Of a stretch of DNA of 64,000 bases, positions 16,365 to 25,532 are shown one piece after another. The notes beneath the pieces are model-generated. The model worked only from the letters and a program-made list of their open reading frames with translations. It did not search any database and was not told the DNA's origin. The DNA is from JAGWBF01 sp963663025 (GTDB lineage Bacteria; Chloroflexota; Dehalococcoidia; Lucifugimonadales; JAGWBF01): NCBI GenBank assembly GCA_963663025.1, contig OY760073.1:1674001-1738000 (forward strand), given 5' to 3'. Each line of letters starts with the position of its first letter. The stretch's first letter is position 1. Made by a program: the position numbers and the translations under genes.

Positions 16365-16871
16365 TTGGAAATAAGTGTAGAAATGATCAGAGACCTCCGG
16401 CAAAAGACCGGAGCCGGAGTGATGGACTGCAAGCGGGCCCTGGAAGAGTCCGACGGGAACGCTGATAAGGCGGAAGATGTCCTGCGGGATCAGGGGCTCG
16501 CCAGTGCCGCCAAGAAGGTGGGACGGGAGACAAGGGAAGGTGTGGTACATGCCTACATTCACACCGGAGGGCGTGTAGGGGCGTTGCTGCAGCTGGACTG
16601 CGAGACCGACTTCGTCGCCCGCACCCCCGAATTCCAGGAACTTGCCCACAACCTTGCTATGCAGATTGCAGCGATGCCTTCAACTTCCTACGTCAGCAAA
16701 GATGACATCGACGAAGAAGATAATCGCCCCATAGAAGAGATCAGCCTCCTGGACCAGTCCTACATCAAGGACCCGTCCCGCACGGTAAACGACATCATCC
16801 AGGACGCTATCGCCAGGGTAGGGGAAAATATGAAGGTGCGCCGGTTTTCCCGTTTTGCCCTGGGGGAATGA
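16365..16871 (+). CDS. tsf: Elongation factor Ts, short form
   Basis: EF-Ts exchanges GDP for GTP on EF-Tu. TTG 16365 follows a GGGGGAA ribosome binding site. The N-terminal UBA-like domain has LRQKTGAGVMDCKRALEE; the core has HTGGRVGALLQLDCETDFVA. At 168 residues it lacks the second core subdomain of the long (about 280-residue) form and resembles short EF-Ts of Thermus type. It lies 54 nt after rpsB, the usual gene order. Confidence 0.96.
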   Translation: MEISVEMIRDLRQKTGAGVMDCKRALEESDGNADKAEDVLRDQGLASAAKKVGRETREGVVHAYIHTGGRVGALLQLDCETDFVARTPEFQELAHNLAMQIAAMPSTSYVSKDDIDEEDNRPIEEISLLDQSYIKDPSRTVNDIIQDAIARVGENMKVRRFSRFALGE

Positions 16872-16886
16872 CGGGTTGGGGATACC

Positions 16887-17618
16887 TTGGCTAGTTCCTG
16901 CTACAAACGGGTGCTTCTTAAGCTAAGCGGCCAGTCCCTTAGCGGGGAAGGCCACTACGGAATCGACCCCCTTGCGGTGCGCTACGCCGCCGAGCAGATC
17001 AAGGAAGCCACCGATCTAGGGGTGGAGCTTGGCGTAGTCATAGGCGGCGGCAATATCTGGCGGGGTCTCGAGGCGGAAAGCTGGGGCATGGACAGGGCCA
17101 CCGCAGACTACGCTGGTATGCTGGCGACGGTCATGAATGCCCTGGCCCTGCAGGATGCCCTGGAGCGAATGGAACTTACCACCCGCACCCAGACTGCATT
17201 GCAAGTCCAGTCGGTCGCCGAGCCCTACATTCGCCGCCGGGCTATGCGTCACCTTGAAAAGGGCAGGGTGGTCATTTTTGCCGCCGGCACCGGCAACCCG
17301 TTCATGACTACAGACACCACGTCCGCCTTGCGCGCAGTGGAGATCGGCGCCGAGGTGCTAATGATGGGCAAGAACAATGTGGATGCCGTCTACGACTCGG
17401 ACCCTAACGAAAACCCCGGTGCCCGTCCCTTCTCCAAGCTGAGCTACCTGGACGCCCTGAATCTGCGCCTGAAGATCATGGATACGACCGCCCTTTCTTT
17501 GTGCATGGACAACTCCCTTCCTATAATAGTTTTCGACCTGTTCCAGCCGGGAAGCATCCGTCGCGTTCTTTCGGGAGAGTCGGTGGGAACTCGAATTTCA
17601 GGAGGAGAGAAGCTATGA
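16887..17618 (+). CDS. pyrH: UMP kinase
   Basis: UMP kinase converts UMP to UDP in pyrimidine biosynthesis. The 243-residue amino-acid-kinase-fold protein has YKRVLLKLSGQSLSGE at the N-terminus, VIGGGNIWRG, ADYAGMLATVMNALALQDAL and FAAGTGNPFMTTDT, all family signatures. It starts at TTG 16887, 15 nt after tsf, and its TGA overlaps the ATG of frr (ATGA), giving translational coupling. Confidence 0.97.
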   Translation: MASSCYKRVLLKLSGQSLSGEGHYGIDPLAVRYAAEQIKEATDLGVELGVVIGGGNIWRGLEAESWGMDRATADYAGMLATVMNALALQDALERMELTTRTQTALQVQSVAEPYIRRRAMRHLEKGRVVIFAAGTGNPFMTTDTTSALRAVEIGAEVLMMGKNNVDAVYDSDPNENPGARPFSKLSYLDALNLRLKIMDTTALSLCMDNSLPIIVFDLFQPGSIRRVLSGESVGTRISGGEKL

Positions 17619-18202
17619 CGACCGAAGGCGGAGCCGCACCAAAACTTGCAGAAGATGTTCTGACTGAAGGGCAGTCACGGATGGGTAAGGCCATCGACGC
17701 GCTGAAACGAGAGCTTAACTCTGTGCGCACGGGCCGAGCCACTCCTTCGCTAATCGAGAACCTGTCCGTCGAATACTACGGGACTCCCACACCCCTGAGC
17801 CAACTGGCTACCATCACAGCCCCGGAGGCCCGGTCTCTCACCGTACAGCCCTGGGACAAGCAGGCCCTCAGGGAGATAGAAAAGAGCATCCAGAAGTCCG
17901 AGCTTGGGCTGAACCCCTCCAATGATGGGAGCTTGATCAGGATACCCATCCCTCCCCTGAGCCAGGAAAGGCGCAGGGAGATGGTCAAGGTGCTGAAGCA
18001 GAAGGCTGAAAACGGCAAGCTGGCGGTCCGGAATATCCGGCGCGACGCCATAGAGCAGCTCCGTTCCATGGAGAAGAACAAGGACCTGTCCCAGGACGAG
18101 AACCGAAGAGCCCAGGACACTCTGCAGAAGTACACCGACCAGCACATCGCCAACATCGATCAGCTATCCTCGTCCAAAGAATCGGAGATAATGCAGGTCT
18201 GA
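17615..18202 (+). CDS. frr: Ribosome recycling factor
   Basis: Frr splits post-termination ribosomes with EF-G. ATG 17615 is set by GGAGGAG at 17601-17607 and by the ATGA overlap with pyrH. The 195-residue product has the expected long helical domain and segments LKRELNSVRTGRATPSL, YYGTPTPLSQLATITAPEAR and PPLSQERRREMVK. Slightly longer than the usual 185 because of an N-terminal stretch (TTEGGAAPKLAEDVL). Confidence 0.97.
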   Translation: MTTEGGAAPKLAEDVLTEGQSRMGKAIDALKRELNSVRTGRATPSLIENLSVEYYGTPTPLSQLATITAPEARSLTVQPWDKQALREIEKSIQKSELGLNPSNDGSLIRIPIPPLSQERRREMVKVLKQKAENGKLAVRNIRRDAIEQLRSMEKNKDLSQDENRRAQDTLQKYTDQHIANIDQLSSSKESEIMQV

Positions 18203-18221
18203 TGTCGAGTCTCGATCACTT

Positions 18222-18971
18222 ATGCAGCTAAGAACTACCCAACCCAAGCCGGCGATCCCTGCCATCAAGGTCCCAGCTCATGTAGCCATCATCATGGACG
18301 GCAACGGGAGGTGGGCAACCAGGCAGGGGCTGCCACGCCTGGAGGGACACCGGGCGGGCGTGGACAACATCCACCGGGTGCTGGACTGCCTGGCAGGTTA
18401 CGGCGTCAAGCACGTGACCCTGTACGCCTTCTCCACGGAGAACTGGGGGAGGCCCGAGGATGAGGTCTCCGGTCTCATGTCCATCCTCGAAGAGGTGATC
18501 TACGTTGAGGCGGAGGCTTTGCACAGCAAGGATGTGCGGGTGTGCCACCTGGGACGCAAGGACCGCCTGTCCGCCCAGCTTTTGGATGCCGTCAACTACA
18601 CCCAGGACCTTACCAAGAACAACAGCTCTATCAACCTTAACGTGGCCTTCGACTACGGCGGGAGAGATGAAATACTGGAGGCCATAAAGCAGATAGTGCG
18701 CGAGGGGGTCTGCCCCGACGACCTGGACGAGCAGGTCTTCACTAGGTATCTTTACACCAACGGGCTGCCCGACCCGGACCTGATTATCCGGACGGCAGGC
18801 GAGAGGCGCTTGAGCAACTTTCTCATATGGCAGTCGGCCTACAGCGAGTACTTCACCACAGCATCTCTGTGGCCGGACCTAGGTGAGGACGAGATTGCCG
18901 AAGCCATGGAGTCTTTCAGTCAACGTCAGAGGCGGTTCGGCGCCCTGAGGTCCGAGGATCCCTCCGGCTAG
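18222..18971 (+). CDS. uppS: Undecaprenyl (polyprenyl) diphosphate synthase, cis type
   Basis: This enzyme extends farnesyl diphosphate with isopentenyl units to the lipid carrier for cell wall synthesis. The 249-residue protein has HVAIIMDGNGRWA (catalytic Asp), YAFSTENWGRP and the C-terminal RTAGERRLSNFLIWQ followed by SEY. These are the five-region signatures of cis-prenyltransferases. It sits between frr and cdsA, a widely conserved order. Confidence 0.96.
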   Translation: MQLRTTQPKPAIPAIKVPAHVAIIMDGNGRWATRQGLPRLEGHRAGVDNIHRVLDCLAGYGVKHVTLYAFSTENWGRPEDEVSGLMSILEEVIYVEAEALHSKDVRVCHLGRKDRLSAQLLDAVNYTQDLTKNNSSINLNVAFDYGGRDEILEAIKQIVREGVCPDDLDEQVFTRYLYTNGLPDPDLIIRTAGERRLSNFLIWQSAYSEYFTTASLWPDLGEDEIAEAMESFSQRQRRFGALRSEDPSG

Positions 18972-18979
18972 GCTCTCCC

Positions 18980-19801
18980 ATGGCTGGCAGACTACTTACC
19001 GCCCTGGTAGGTATCCCCCTTCTGCTTGGCGCAATCTGGGTTGGCCTCCCCTGGCTGACCATCCTGGTGGGCGCGGCGGCGCTCCTGGGACTTTGGGAGT
19101 ACCACAGGATGACCAACCCAACGCCCTCCCTCGTGCCCTTTGTGCTTGCGGCTGCTTGGGGCTTGGGCATCGTCGTATCCGCGCAGGTCACAGAACTCTG
19201 GACCGAGTATCTCCCCCACGCAGTCCTCGGGGCAGGTGTCCTCCTCTCAATGCCATGGCCGTTAGCAAACCTTCGCGGGGAAGGAGCCCTTGTCCGGTGG
19301 GGCGCGTGGGTCTTCGGTCCCTTCTACGTAGCTTTCCCTCTGGCTCATGCGCTGCTGATCAGGCAGATGGACGGAGGCTCTGAACTGGGCCGGGACTGGC
19401 TCCTCTTCGGGATAATCGTGGTGTTTGCGACCGACACAGGAGCCTTCTTCACCGGCAGGCTTATTGGGAGGCACAAGATGGCGCCTACCATCAGCCCGGG
19501 CAAGACATGGGAGGGCGCGTTCGGAGGAATGGTCTGGGCCATCGGCATTGCCCTGCTCCTCGGCGCCATGCTGGAGCTTCGCGTGCCCGCGTGGCAGGCC
19601 GCTCTGGTTGGAGCGGCGGCTGGGGTGGTCGCCCAGTTGGGAGACCTTCTGGAATCCCGGCTGAAGAGGATCTCCGGGGTGAAGGATGCAGGCAGCCTCC
19701 TGCCCGGCCACGGAGGCATCCTGGACAGGGCGGATTCCATTGTACTGGCTATCCCCGCAGTGTATTATCTTGTCAAGTTTGCGCTGGACACCTCCGCATA
19801 G
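18980..19801 (+). CDS. cdsA: Phosphatidate cytidylyltransferase
   Basis: CdsA makes CDP-diacylglycerol from CTP and phosphatidate in the inner membrane. The 273-residue protein has about eight hydrophobic segments. The C-terminal third has ATDTGAFFTGRLIG, the motif SPGKTWEGAFGG, and QLGDLLESRLKRISGVKD followed by PGHGGILDRADS, the CDS signature. It lies 8 nt after uppS and 24 nt before dxr. Confidence 0.95.
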   Translation: MAGRLLTALVGIPLLLGAIWVGLPWLTILVGAAALLGLWEYHRMTNPTPSLVPFVLAAAWGLGIVVSAQVTELWTEYLPHAVLGAGVLLSMPWPLANLRGEGALVRWGAWVFGPFYVAFPLAHALLIRQMDGGSELGRDWLLFGIIVVFATDTGAFFTGRLIGRHKMAPTISPGKTWEGAFGGMVWAIGIALLLGAMLELRVPAWQAALVGAAAGVVAQLGDLLESRLKRISGVKDAGSLLPGHGGILDRADSIVLAIPAVYYLVKFALDTSA

Positions 19802-19825
19802 CTCTGTGCGCAAGGCGGTGAATGG

Positions 19826-20974
19826 ATGAAGGGTCTGGTAGTCCTCGGCTCCACGGGATCCATCGGGGTGCAGACCCTTGATGTGGTCCGAGAGATGCCC
19901 GAGCGGTTCCGGGTCCTGGGGCTGGCTGCCGGAAGGAACCTGAATTTGCTGGTAGACCAGGTTTCCGAGTTCAGCCCCCGCATGGTGTTTTGCGCCGACG
20001 AGGCTGAGAGGCATAGGCTGGCTGGGAATGGGACCGTGACGCCCATGGAGGAGATGGTCGCCGACCCCGAAGTCGAGCTTGTGATGGCTTCCACCATCGG
20101 GACAGCCGGCTTGATACCGACGGTGAAAGCCCTCCAGTGCGGCAAAACCGTTGCCCTGGCAAACAAAGAAGTTATTATCATGGCCGGCCCTCTTATCCGG
20201 TCCTTGGCGGGGACGGCGGGACGAGTCCTGATGCCGGTGGACAGCGAACCCAGCGCCATCTGGCAAAGCATCCAGGGGGAAAGCAGCCCCATAAACCGCC
20301 TGATCATCACCGCATCGGGCGGCCCTTTCCGAAAGTCGTCCCTCCATGACCTGGAGAAGGTCACCCCCGAGCAGGCCCTGAAGCACCCCACCTGGAACAT
20401 GGGCAGGAAGATCACCATCGACTCCGCGACCCTCATGAACAAGGCCTTCGAGGTCATCGAGGCCTACTGGCTCTTCGACGTTCCCTGGGAGAATATCGAG
20501 GTCGTCGTGCATCCCCAGAGCATCATTCACTCCATGGTGGAGATGGCCGATGGCTCGGTGAAAGCCCAGATGGGGCCGCCCGACATGCGCCTCCCCATCC
20601 AGTACTCCATGCTGTACCCGGAGCGCCTGCCCAACCGGCTGATCCCCCACCTTGACCTTGGTTCGCCTTTGGACATCAATTTCGAGCCCCTGGACCCCGC
20701 GCGCTACCCCTGCTTCAGCCTTGCAGTGGAAGCTGGACGGAAGGGGGGCACCTACCCTGCTGCTCTCAGCGCTGCCGACGAGGTTGCGGTGGACCGGTTC
20801 CTGGATGGCCGGATAGGGTTCCTGGATATCCCCCGCGTCCTCGAGGCGGTACTGTCCAAGCACACGTCTACAGGCGGCGAAACCCTCGAGGAGATAATGG
20901 AGGCCGACAGAACGGCTCGACTGGACGCCGAAGCTGCGGCCGACTCCCTTCACAATCGCGTCCTCGCAGGATGA
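19826..20974 (+). CDS. dxr: 1-deoxy-D-xylulose 5-phosphate reductoisomerase
   Basis: Dxr makes 2-C-methyl-D-erythritol 4-phosphate, the first committed step of the MEP isoprenoid pathway, using NADPH and a divalent metal. The 382-residue protein has the nucleotide-binding start LVVLGSTGSIGVQTLDV, ALANKEVIIMAG, the substrate/metal segment VDSEPSAIWQ, ASGGPFR, and MGRKITIDSATLMNKAFEVI. Length and motif order are standard. It precedes rseP by 27 nt. Confidence 0.97.
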   Translation: MKGLVVLGSTGSIGVQTLDVVREMPERFRVLGLAAGRNLNLLVDQVSEFSPRMVFCADEAERHRLAGNGTVTPMEEMVADPEVELVMASTIGTAGLIPTVKALQCGKTVALANKEVIIMAGPLIRSLAGTAGRVLMPVDSEPSAIWQSIQGESSPINRLIITASGGPFRKSSLHDLEKVTPEQALKHPTWNMGRKITIDSATLMNKAFEVIEAYWLFDVPWENIEVVVHPQSIIHSMVEMADGSVKAQMGPPDMRLPIQYSMLYPERLPNRLIPHLDLGSPLDINFEPLDPARYPCFSLAVEAGRKGGTYPAALSAADEVAVDRFLDGRIGFLDIPRVLEAVLSKHTSTGGETLEEIMEADRTARLDAEAAADSLHNRVLAG

Positions 20975-21001
20975 TGTGAAGGGCCTCCCAGGCCGTACCC
21001 C

Positions 21002-22570
21002 ATGGATATCCTGATCACCATCGTCCAGTTCCTGGCTGTCCTGGCTGCGGTGGTGCTGGTCCATGAGTTCGGCCACTTCGCCACCGCAAAGGCCTTCGGC
21101 GTCAAGGTAAACGAATTCGGCATCGGCTTCCCCCCCAAGCTACTAACCATCTGGCGCAAAGGGGACACCGAATACACCATCAACCTGCTCCCCATCGGCG
21201 GCTTTGTGAAGCTGGAGGGCGAGAACGACATAACCGGACCCCGGAGCTTTGCCAGCAAGGGCATCGGCACCAGGTTCATCATCCTCATCGCCGGGGTGTT
21301 TATGAACGTGGTGCTGGCCCTCCTACTCCTAACGGGCCTATTCATGTTTACGGTGGGAGAGCTGGAGGTAGCCGAAGTTTCCAGCCGGTCCTCGGCGTCG
21401 GATGCGGGCCTGCTTCCGGGGGACCGTATTCTGAAAGTGAACGGCGAAGATGTGTCCGGTTTCCGGCAGCTCACCAGGACTCTGGGCGCTAACCGGGGTA
21501 CGGATGTGCCGTTGCTGGTTCGGCGAGACGGCGCGGAGCAGGTGCTCTACGTCTCACCCACCTCTCATAGTTTCCCCCACGAAGCCGCTTCAGGTGTCAG
21601 TGTCGAGGTTGTCGGCGATCTGAAGGTAACAAACGTATCCTCCGGTTCCCCCGCCGACAGGGCGGGCGTGCAGGACGGCGATATCATCACCGCGGTTGAC
21701 GGCTCCCCAGTGGAGGGGTTCTACGCCCTTACCGGGCTGATCAACGACAACCGGGGACGACGCATCGAGTGGCAGGTCCAACGGAATAGTTTGCCCGTGA
21801 CCCTCTACGTGACCCCCAGAAGCTTGCCCGCTCCGGGGCAGGGAGCCACGGGAATCACCATTGACGTTTCGGGCGAGGTGCGCATCGAGGATGTGGCGCC
21901 TGGCTCGCCCGCCCATGCGGCTGGCATCTTGCCAGGCGACATCATCACGGAGGTAGATGGCGACGCTATCGGCGAATTCAACGAACTGGCAAGAGCCGTT
22001 GACAAGCGTCTCGGAGAGGCGAGCGCTTGGACAATCCAGAGAGGAAGCACCAGCAGGCCCATCACCCTTGTTCCCGAGGCTGATGCCCTTCCCTACGAAG
22101 CCAGCACAGGGCTTACCGTCGAGTTCCTGGCCCTGCAGAACACCCCCGTCAATCCGCCTTGGGAAGCCCTAGTCCGGTCAGTAACCTGGATAGGAGGGGC
22201 CGCTGTGGCGACCAAGGACGCGGTCGCCAACTGGCTGGCCGACGACGGCGAAACCCCCTTTGCTGGGCCGATTGGCATCGCCCAGGGCACCGGCGAACTG
22301 GCGCGGGAAGCGGGCCTCATCTCCCTGGTCCCCCTGACCGCGCTACTAAGCATGAGTTTGGCATTCTTCAACATCCTACCCTTCCCCGCCTTGGACGGAG
22401 GCAGACTGGTGTTCGTGGTGCTGGAGTGGGTACGCCGCGGCAAACGGATACCGCCGGATAAAGAGGGGCTGGTGCACGTAATTGGCTTCGTTGGGTTGAT
22501 GACCATGCTGGCCGCTCTTACATATAACGATATAATAAGGATAATCGAGGGATATAGTTTCTTGCCTTAG
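21002..22570 (+). CDS. rseP: RseP-like site-2 zinc metalloprotease with three PDZ domains
   Basis: This membrane protease cleaves transmembrane substrates such as anti-sigma factors or remnant signal peptides. The zinc motif HEFGH is at residues 20-24 in the first helix, and NILPFPALDGGRL near residue 456 supplies the LDG metal motif. Between them are three PDZ-like repeats: about 118-185, 207-275 and 293-360, each with an AGxxPGD- or AGVQDGD-type turn and an IxxVDG/VNG strand. At 522 residues it is longer than the usual 350-450, in which one or two PDZ domains are typical. Gene order dxr-rseP-ispG is conserved. Confidence 0.93.
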   Translation: MDILITIVQFLAVLAAVVLVHEFGHFATAKAFGVKVNEFGIGFPPKLLTIWRKGDTEYTINLLPIGGFVKLEGENDITGPRSFASKGIGTRFIILIAGVFMNVVLALLLLTGLFMFTVGELEVAEVSSRSSASDAGLLPGDRILKVNGEDVSGFRQLTRTLGANRGTDVPLLVRRDGAEQVLYVSPTSHSFPHEAASGVSVEVVGDLKVTNVSSGSPADRAGVQDGDIITAVDGSPVEGFYALTGLINDNRGRRIEWQVQRNSLPVTLYVTPRSLPAPGQGATGITIDVSGEVRIEDVAPGSPAHAAGILPGDIITEVDGDAIGEFNELARAVDKRLGEASAWTIQRGSTSRPITLVPEADALPYEASTGLTVEFLALQNTPVNPPWEALVRSVTWIGGAAVATKDAVANWLADDGETPFAGPIGIAQGTGELAREAGLISLVPLTALLSMSLAFFNILPFPALDGGRLVFVVLEWVRRGKRIPPDKEGLVHVIGFVGLMTMLAALTYNDIIRIIEGYSFLP

Positions 22571-22607
22571 AGGGCAACGGGACCAAGATGAAAAGCCGGG
22601 GGCTGCT

Positions 22608-23729
22608 ATGACCGCAAGACGCACAACCAAACCCATCTACGTAGGAGACGTGAAGGTTGGGGGAGACGCCCCGATAACCGTCCAGTCCATGACTAAGACG
22701 GACACCCGGAATGTAGAGGCCACCGTGGCCCAGATACGGGAGCTGGAGGAGGTTGGCTGCGACATCATCCGCTCGGCCGTCCCGGACATGGAGGCCGCCA
22801 AAGCCCTGCCGGAGATCAAGAAGCAAATCAACATCCCTATTGTGGCAGACATCCACTTTCACTATCAGCTGGCATTGGAGGCCATCAAGGGCGGGGTGGA
22901 CATGCTTCGCCTCAACCCCGGCAACATCCGCGATTCGGACCGAGTCAAGGAGGTTGTGCGGGCGGCCAAGGAGCGGGATATTCCCATACGCATCGGCGTC
23001 AACTTTGGGAGCCTTCCCCCCGTCGGAGCCATCGGCAAGAGCCGCGGGTTCTCGCGCCACGGAGACATGGTGAACACGCTGGCCAAGCATGAGGATGCGA
23101 CCGAGGGCGACTATTCCCTGGTGGACCACATGGTCGATACAGCCCTGTGGGAGATCGGCATCCTAGAAGCCCTTGATTTCGACTTGATCAAGATATCCAT
23201 GAAGGCCTTCGATGTGCCGACGACCCTGGAGGCATACCGTAGGGTCGCTGACATGGTGCCCTACCCATTGCACCTCGGCATCACAGAATCGGGAACGGTG
23301 CGCGCGGGCTCCATTAGGACCGCCATCGGCCTGGGTATGCTCCTTTACGAGGGCATCGGAGACACCATCCGCGTTTCCCTCAGCGGCGACTCCAAGGACG
23401 AGGTGGCGGCCGGCTACGACATTTTGCGTTCCCTGAACATGCGCCAGCGGGGCACCACCCTGGTCGCCTGCCCCAGCTGCGGCAGGGCCGACGTTGATGT
23501 GATCAAGCTGGCCAACACAGTGGACAACATGCTCAAGACCATGAACAAGGACATAAAGGTCGCCGTGATGGGGTGCGAGGTAAACGGCCCCGGCGAGGCT
23601 AAGGATGCCGACGTAGGCATCGCCGCCGGCGCAGGCCGGGCCATCATCTTCCGCAAGGGGCAGAAGGCCCGCGTGGTGGCCGAGGATGAGATGCTCACGG
23701 CCCTGATGGAAGAGGTCGAAAAGACCTAG
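22608..23729 (+). CDS. ispG: (E)-4-hydroxy-3-methylbut-2-enyl diphosphate synthase
   Basis: IspG (GcpE) is the [4Fe-4S] enzyme of the penultimate MEP-pathway step. The 373-residue form has the TIM barrel (VQSMTKTDTRNVEATVAQI; DIHFHYQLAL) and the cluster domain with CPSCGRADVD and VMGCEVNGPGEAKDADVG, giving three cluster cysteines. It has no large insert of the kind found in plant and Chlamydia IspG. It lies between rseP and proS. Confidence 0.97.
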   Translation: MTARRTTKPIYVGDVKVGGDAPITVQSMTKTDTRNVEATVAQIRELEEVGCDIIRSAVPDMEAAKALPEIKKQINIPIVADIHFHYQLALEAIKGGVDMLRLNPGNIRDSDRVKEVVRAAKERDIPIRIGVNFGSLPPVGAIGKSRGFSRHGDMVNTLAKHEDATEGDYSLVDHMVDTALWEIGILEALDFDLIKISMKAFDVPTTLEAYRRVADMVPYPLHLGITESGTVRAGSIRTAIGLGMLLYEGIGDTIRVSLSGDSKDEVAAGYDILRSLNMRQRGTTLVACPSCGRADVDVIKLANTVDNMLKTMNKDIKVAVMGCEVNGPGEAKDADVGIAAGAGRAIIFRKGQKARVVAEDEMLTALMEEVEKT

Positions 23730-23798
23730 AGGCGTGACGCCCTCTGGCAGGACGAATTCCTGTCCCCTCCGGCTTCACATCAAGAAGACAGGACACGC

Positions 23799-25499
23799 AT
23801 GAAGTTCACCCAGATGGTCTCCAAGACCCTTCGCACTGAGCCAACGGAGGCCGAAACCGCCAATCATCGGCTGATGTTGAAGGCCGGGATGATATCCCAG
23901 GTAGCCTCCGGGGTGTACAGCTATCTCCCCCTGGCGTGGCGCTCCCTGAGGAAGATCGAAAACATCATCCGCGACGAGATGAATGCGGCCGGCGGGCAGG
24001 AGATCCGAATGCCGGTGCTCCAGCCCCAGGAGCTATGGGAGGAGACGGACCGGGTCGCCGGTTTCGGCGAGAATCTCTTCAGGCTTGAGGACCGGCGGGG
24101 ACGTCCCATGGTGCTTGCGCCCACCCACGAAGAGGTCGTGACCAACATCGTTAAAGGCAACGTCCAGAGCTACCGGGACCTGCCCGTGATCCTGTACCAG
24201 ATACAGACCAAGTTCCGGGACGAAGCCCGCCCCAGGGCCGGACTGATACGGGTGCGGGAGTTCGACATGAAGGATGCCTACAGCTTCGATGCCGACGACG
24301 ACGGCCTGGACTCCAGTTACCAAGCTATGGGCCGTGCCTACCGCAACATCTTCGAGCGATGCGGCCTGCCGGTAATCATGGCCAAGGCCGACAGCGGGGC
24401 CATAGGCGGCAAGGACTCCCACGAGTTCATACTCCCCACACCCACTGGGGAAGACACCATCATCCTGTGTCCCGGCTGCGGCTATGCGGCCAACGCCGAG
24501 AAAGCCAGGGGGCAGGTCTCCCATGCCGGAGAGGAGGCCCTCTTGCCCCTTGAGCAGGTCTCCACCCCCGGACTAAAGACCATCGATGCTCTGTGCACTT
24601 TCCTGAACGTCCCGGCTTCCAAGACCCTGAAGGCGGTCTTCTACAGGGCCGACGAAGAAACAATCTTCGTTACCGTCCGGGGCGACCTGGAGGTCAACGA
24701 GGTGGCCCTGAAAAACGCGCTGGGCTGCAAGGCCCTGAGGCTGGCGTCCGACGAAGAGGTCAAGGACGCAGGGCTGGTCGCCGGGTCGGCGTCTCCCATC
24801 GGCATAAAGAACGTGCGGCGCGTGGCGGACAACTCCATTACCATGGGGGCCAACTTCGTGGTAGGGGCCAACGTGCCCGATACCCACATGATGAACGCCA
24901 ACTACCCCAGAGACTTCGAGGTGGACATCCTGGAACACTTTGCCCTTGCCCAGGAGGGTCAAAGCTGCACGAAGTGCCCCGCAACCCTTGGGTCCACCAA
25001 GGGTGTGGAGGTAGGCCACATATTCAAGCTGGGCACCTTCTTCAGCGAAGCTTTGGGGGCTTACTACCTGGACTCGGAAGGCCAGCAGCGTCCCATTATC
25101 ATGGGATGCTACGGGATTGGCGTAGGAAGACTCCTGGCGGCGGCCGTGGAGCAGAACCACGACGACAAGGGAATCGTGTTTCCCACTCCCATTGCCCCTT
25201 TCCAGGTGCATCTCGTTGGTCTGAACCTGTCCAACGAGGATGTGGCCAATGCAGCCGATGCCTTGTACCAAGAGTTGTGGTCGGCCGGAATAGAGACCCT
25301 ATACGATGATCGAAAAGAGGAGGCCGCCGGGGCGAAGCTCAACGATGCCGACCTCCTGGGGTTGCCCATGCGCATCGTGGTCAGCCCACGCACCCTCGGC
25401 CAGGACTCGGCGGAGATGAAGCCCCGGAACTCCCAGGACGCCTCCGTTGTACCACTGGTCGACGTGGCAGCAAAGACAGCCTCCGCCCTGGCTGCGTGA
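23799..25499 (+). CDS. proS: Prolyl-tRNA synthetase, bacterial type
   Basis: ProS is a class II aminoacyl-tRNA synthetase. The 566-residue sequence has motif 1/2 regions (LVLAPTHEEVVTNIVKG; QIQTKFRDEARPRAGLIRVR; EFDMKDAYSF) and motif 3 GCYGIGVGRLLAA. An editing (INS) domain of about 180 residues lies in between, containing GVEVGHIFKLGTFFSEALGA after it. The anticodon-binding domain ends the protein. It closes the long rpsB-to-proS run. Confidence 0.97.
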   Translation: MKFTQMVSKTLRTEPTEAETANHRLMLKAGMISQVASGVYSYLPLAWRSLRKIENIIRDEMNAAGGQEIRMPVLQPQELWEETDRVAGFGENLFRLEDRRGRPMVLAPTHEEVVTNIVKGNVQSYRDLPVILYQIQTKFRDEARPRAGLIRVREFDMKDAYSFDADDDGLDSSYQAMGRAYRNIFERCGLPVIMAKADSGAIGGKDSHEFILPTPTGEDTIILCPGCGYAANAEKARGQVSHAGEEALLPLEQVSTPGLKTIDALCTFLNVPASKTLKAVFYRADEETIFVTVRGDLEVNEVALKNALGCKALRLASDEEVKDAGLVAGSASPIGIKNVRRVADNSITMGANFVVGANVPDTHMMNANYPRDFEVDILEHFALAQEGQSCTKCPATLGSTKGVEVGHIFKLGTFFSEALGAYYLDSEGQQRPIIMGCYGIGVGRLLAAAVEQNHDDKGIVFPTPIAPFQVHLVGLNLSNEDVANAADALYQELWSAGIETLYDDRKEEAAGAKLNDADLLGLPMRIVVSPRTLGQDSAEMKPRNSQDASVVPLVDVAAKTASALAA

Positions 25500-25532
25500 T
25501 GTGCGCGCCATACTACAAGCCGGAAGAACGAT

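Noticed and set aside
19262..21076. A 604-codon open frame on the minus strand opposite cdsA and dxr
   Set aside because: It is a shadow of the two well-supported genes. High GC in third positions keeps stops rare on this strand, and the translation has no recognisable motif.
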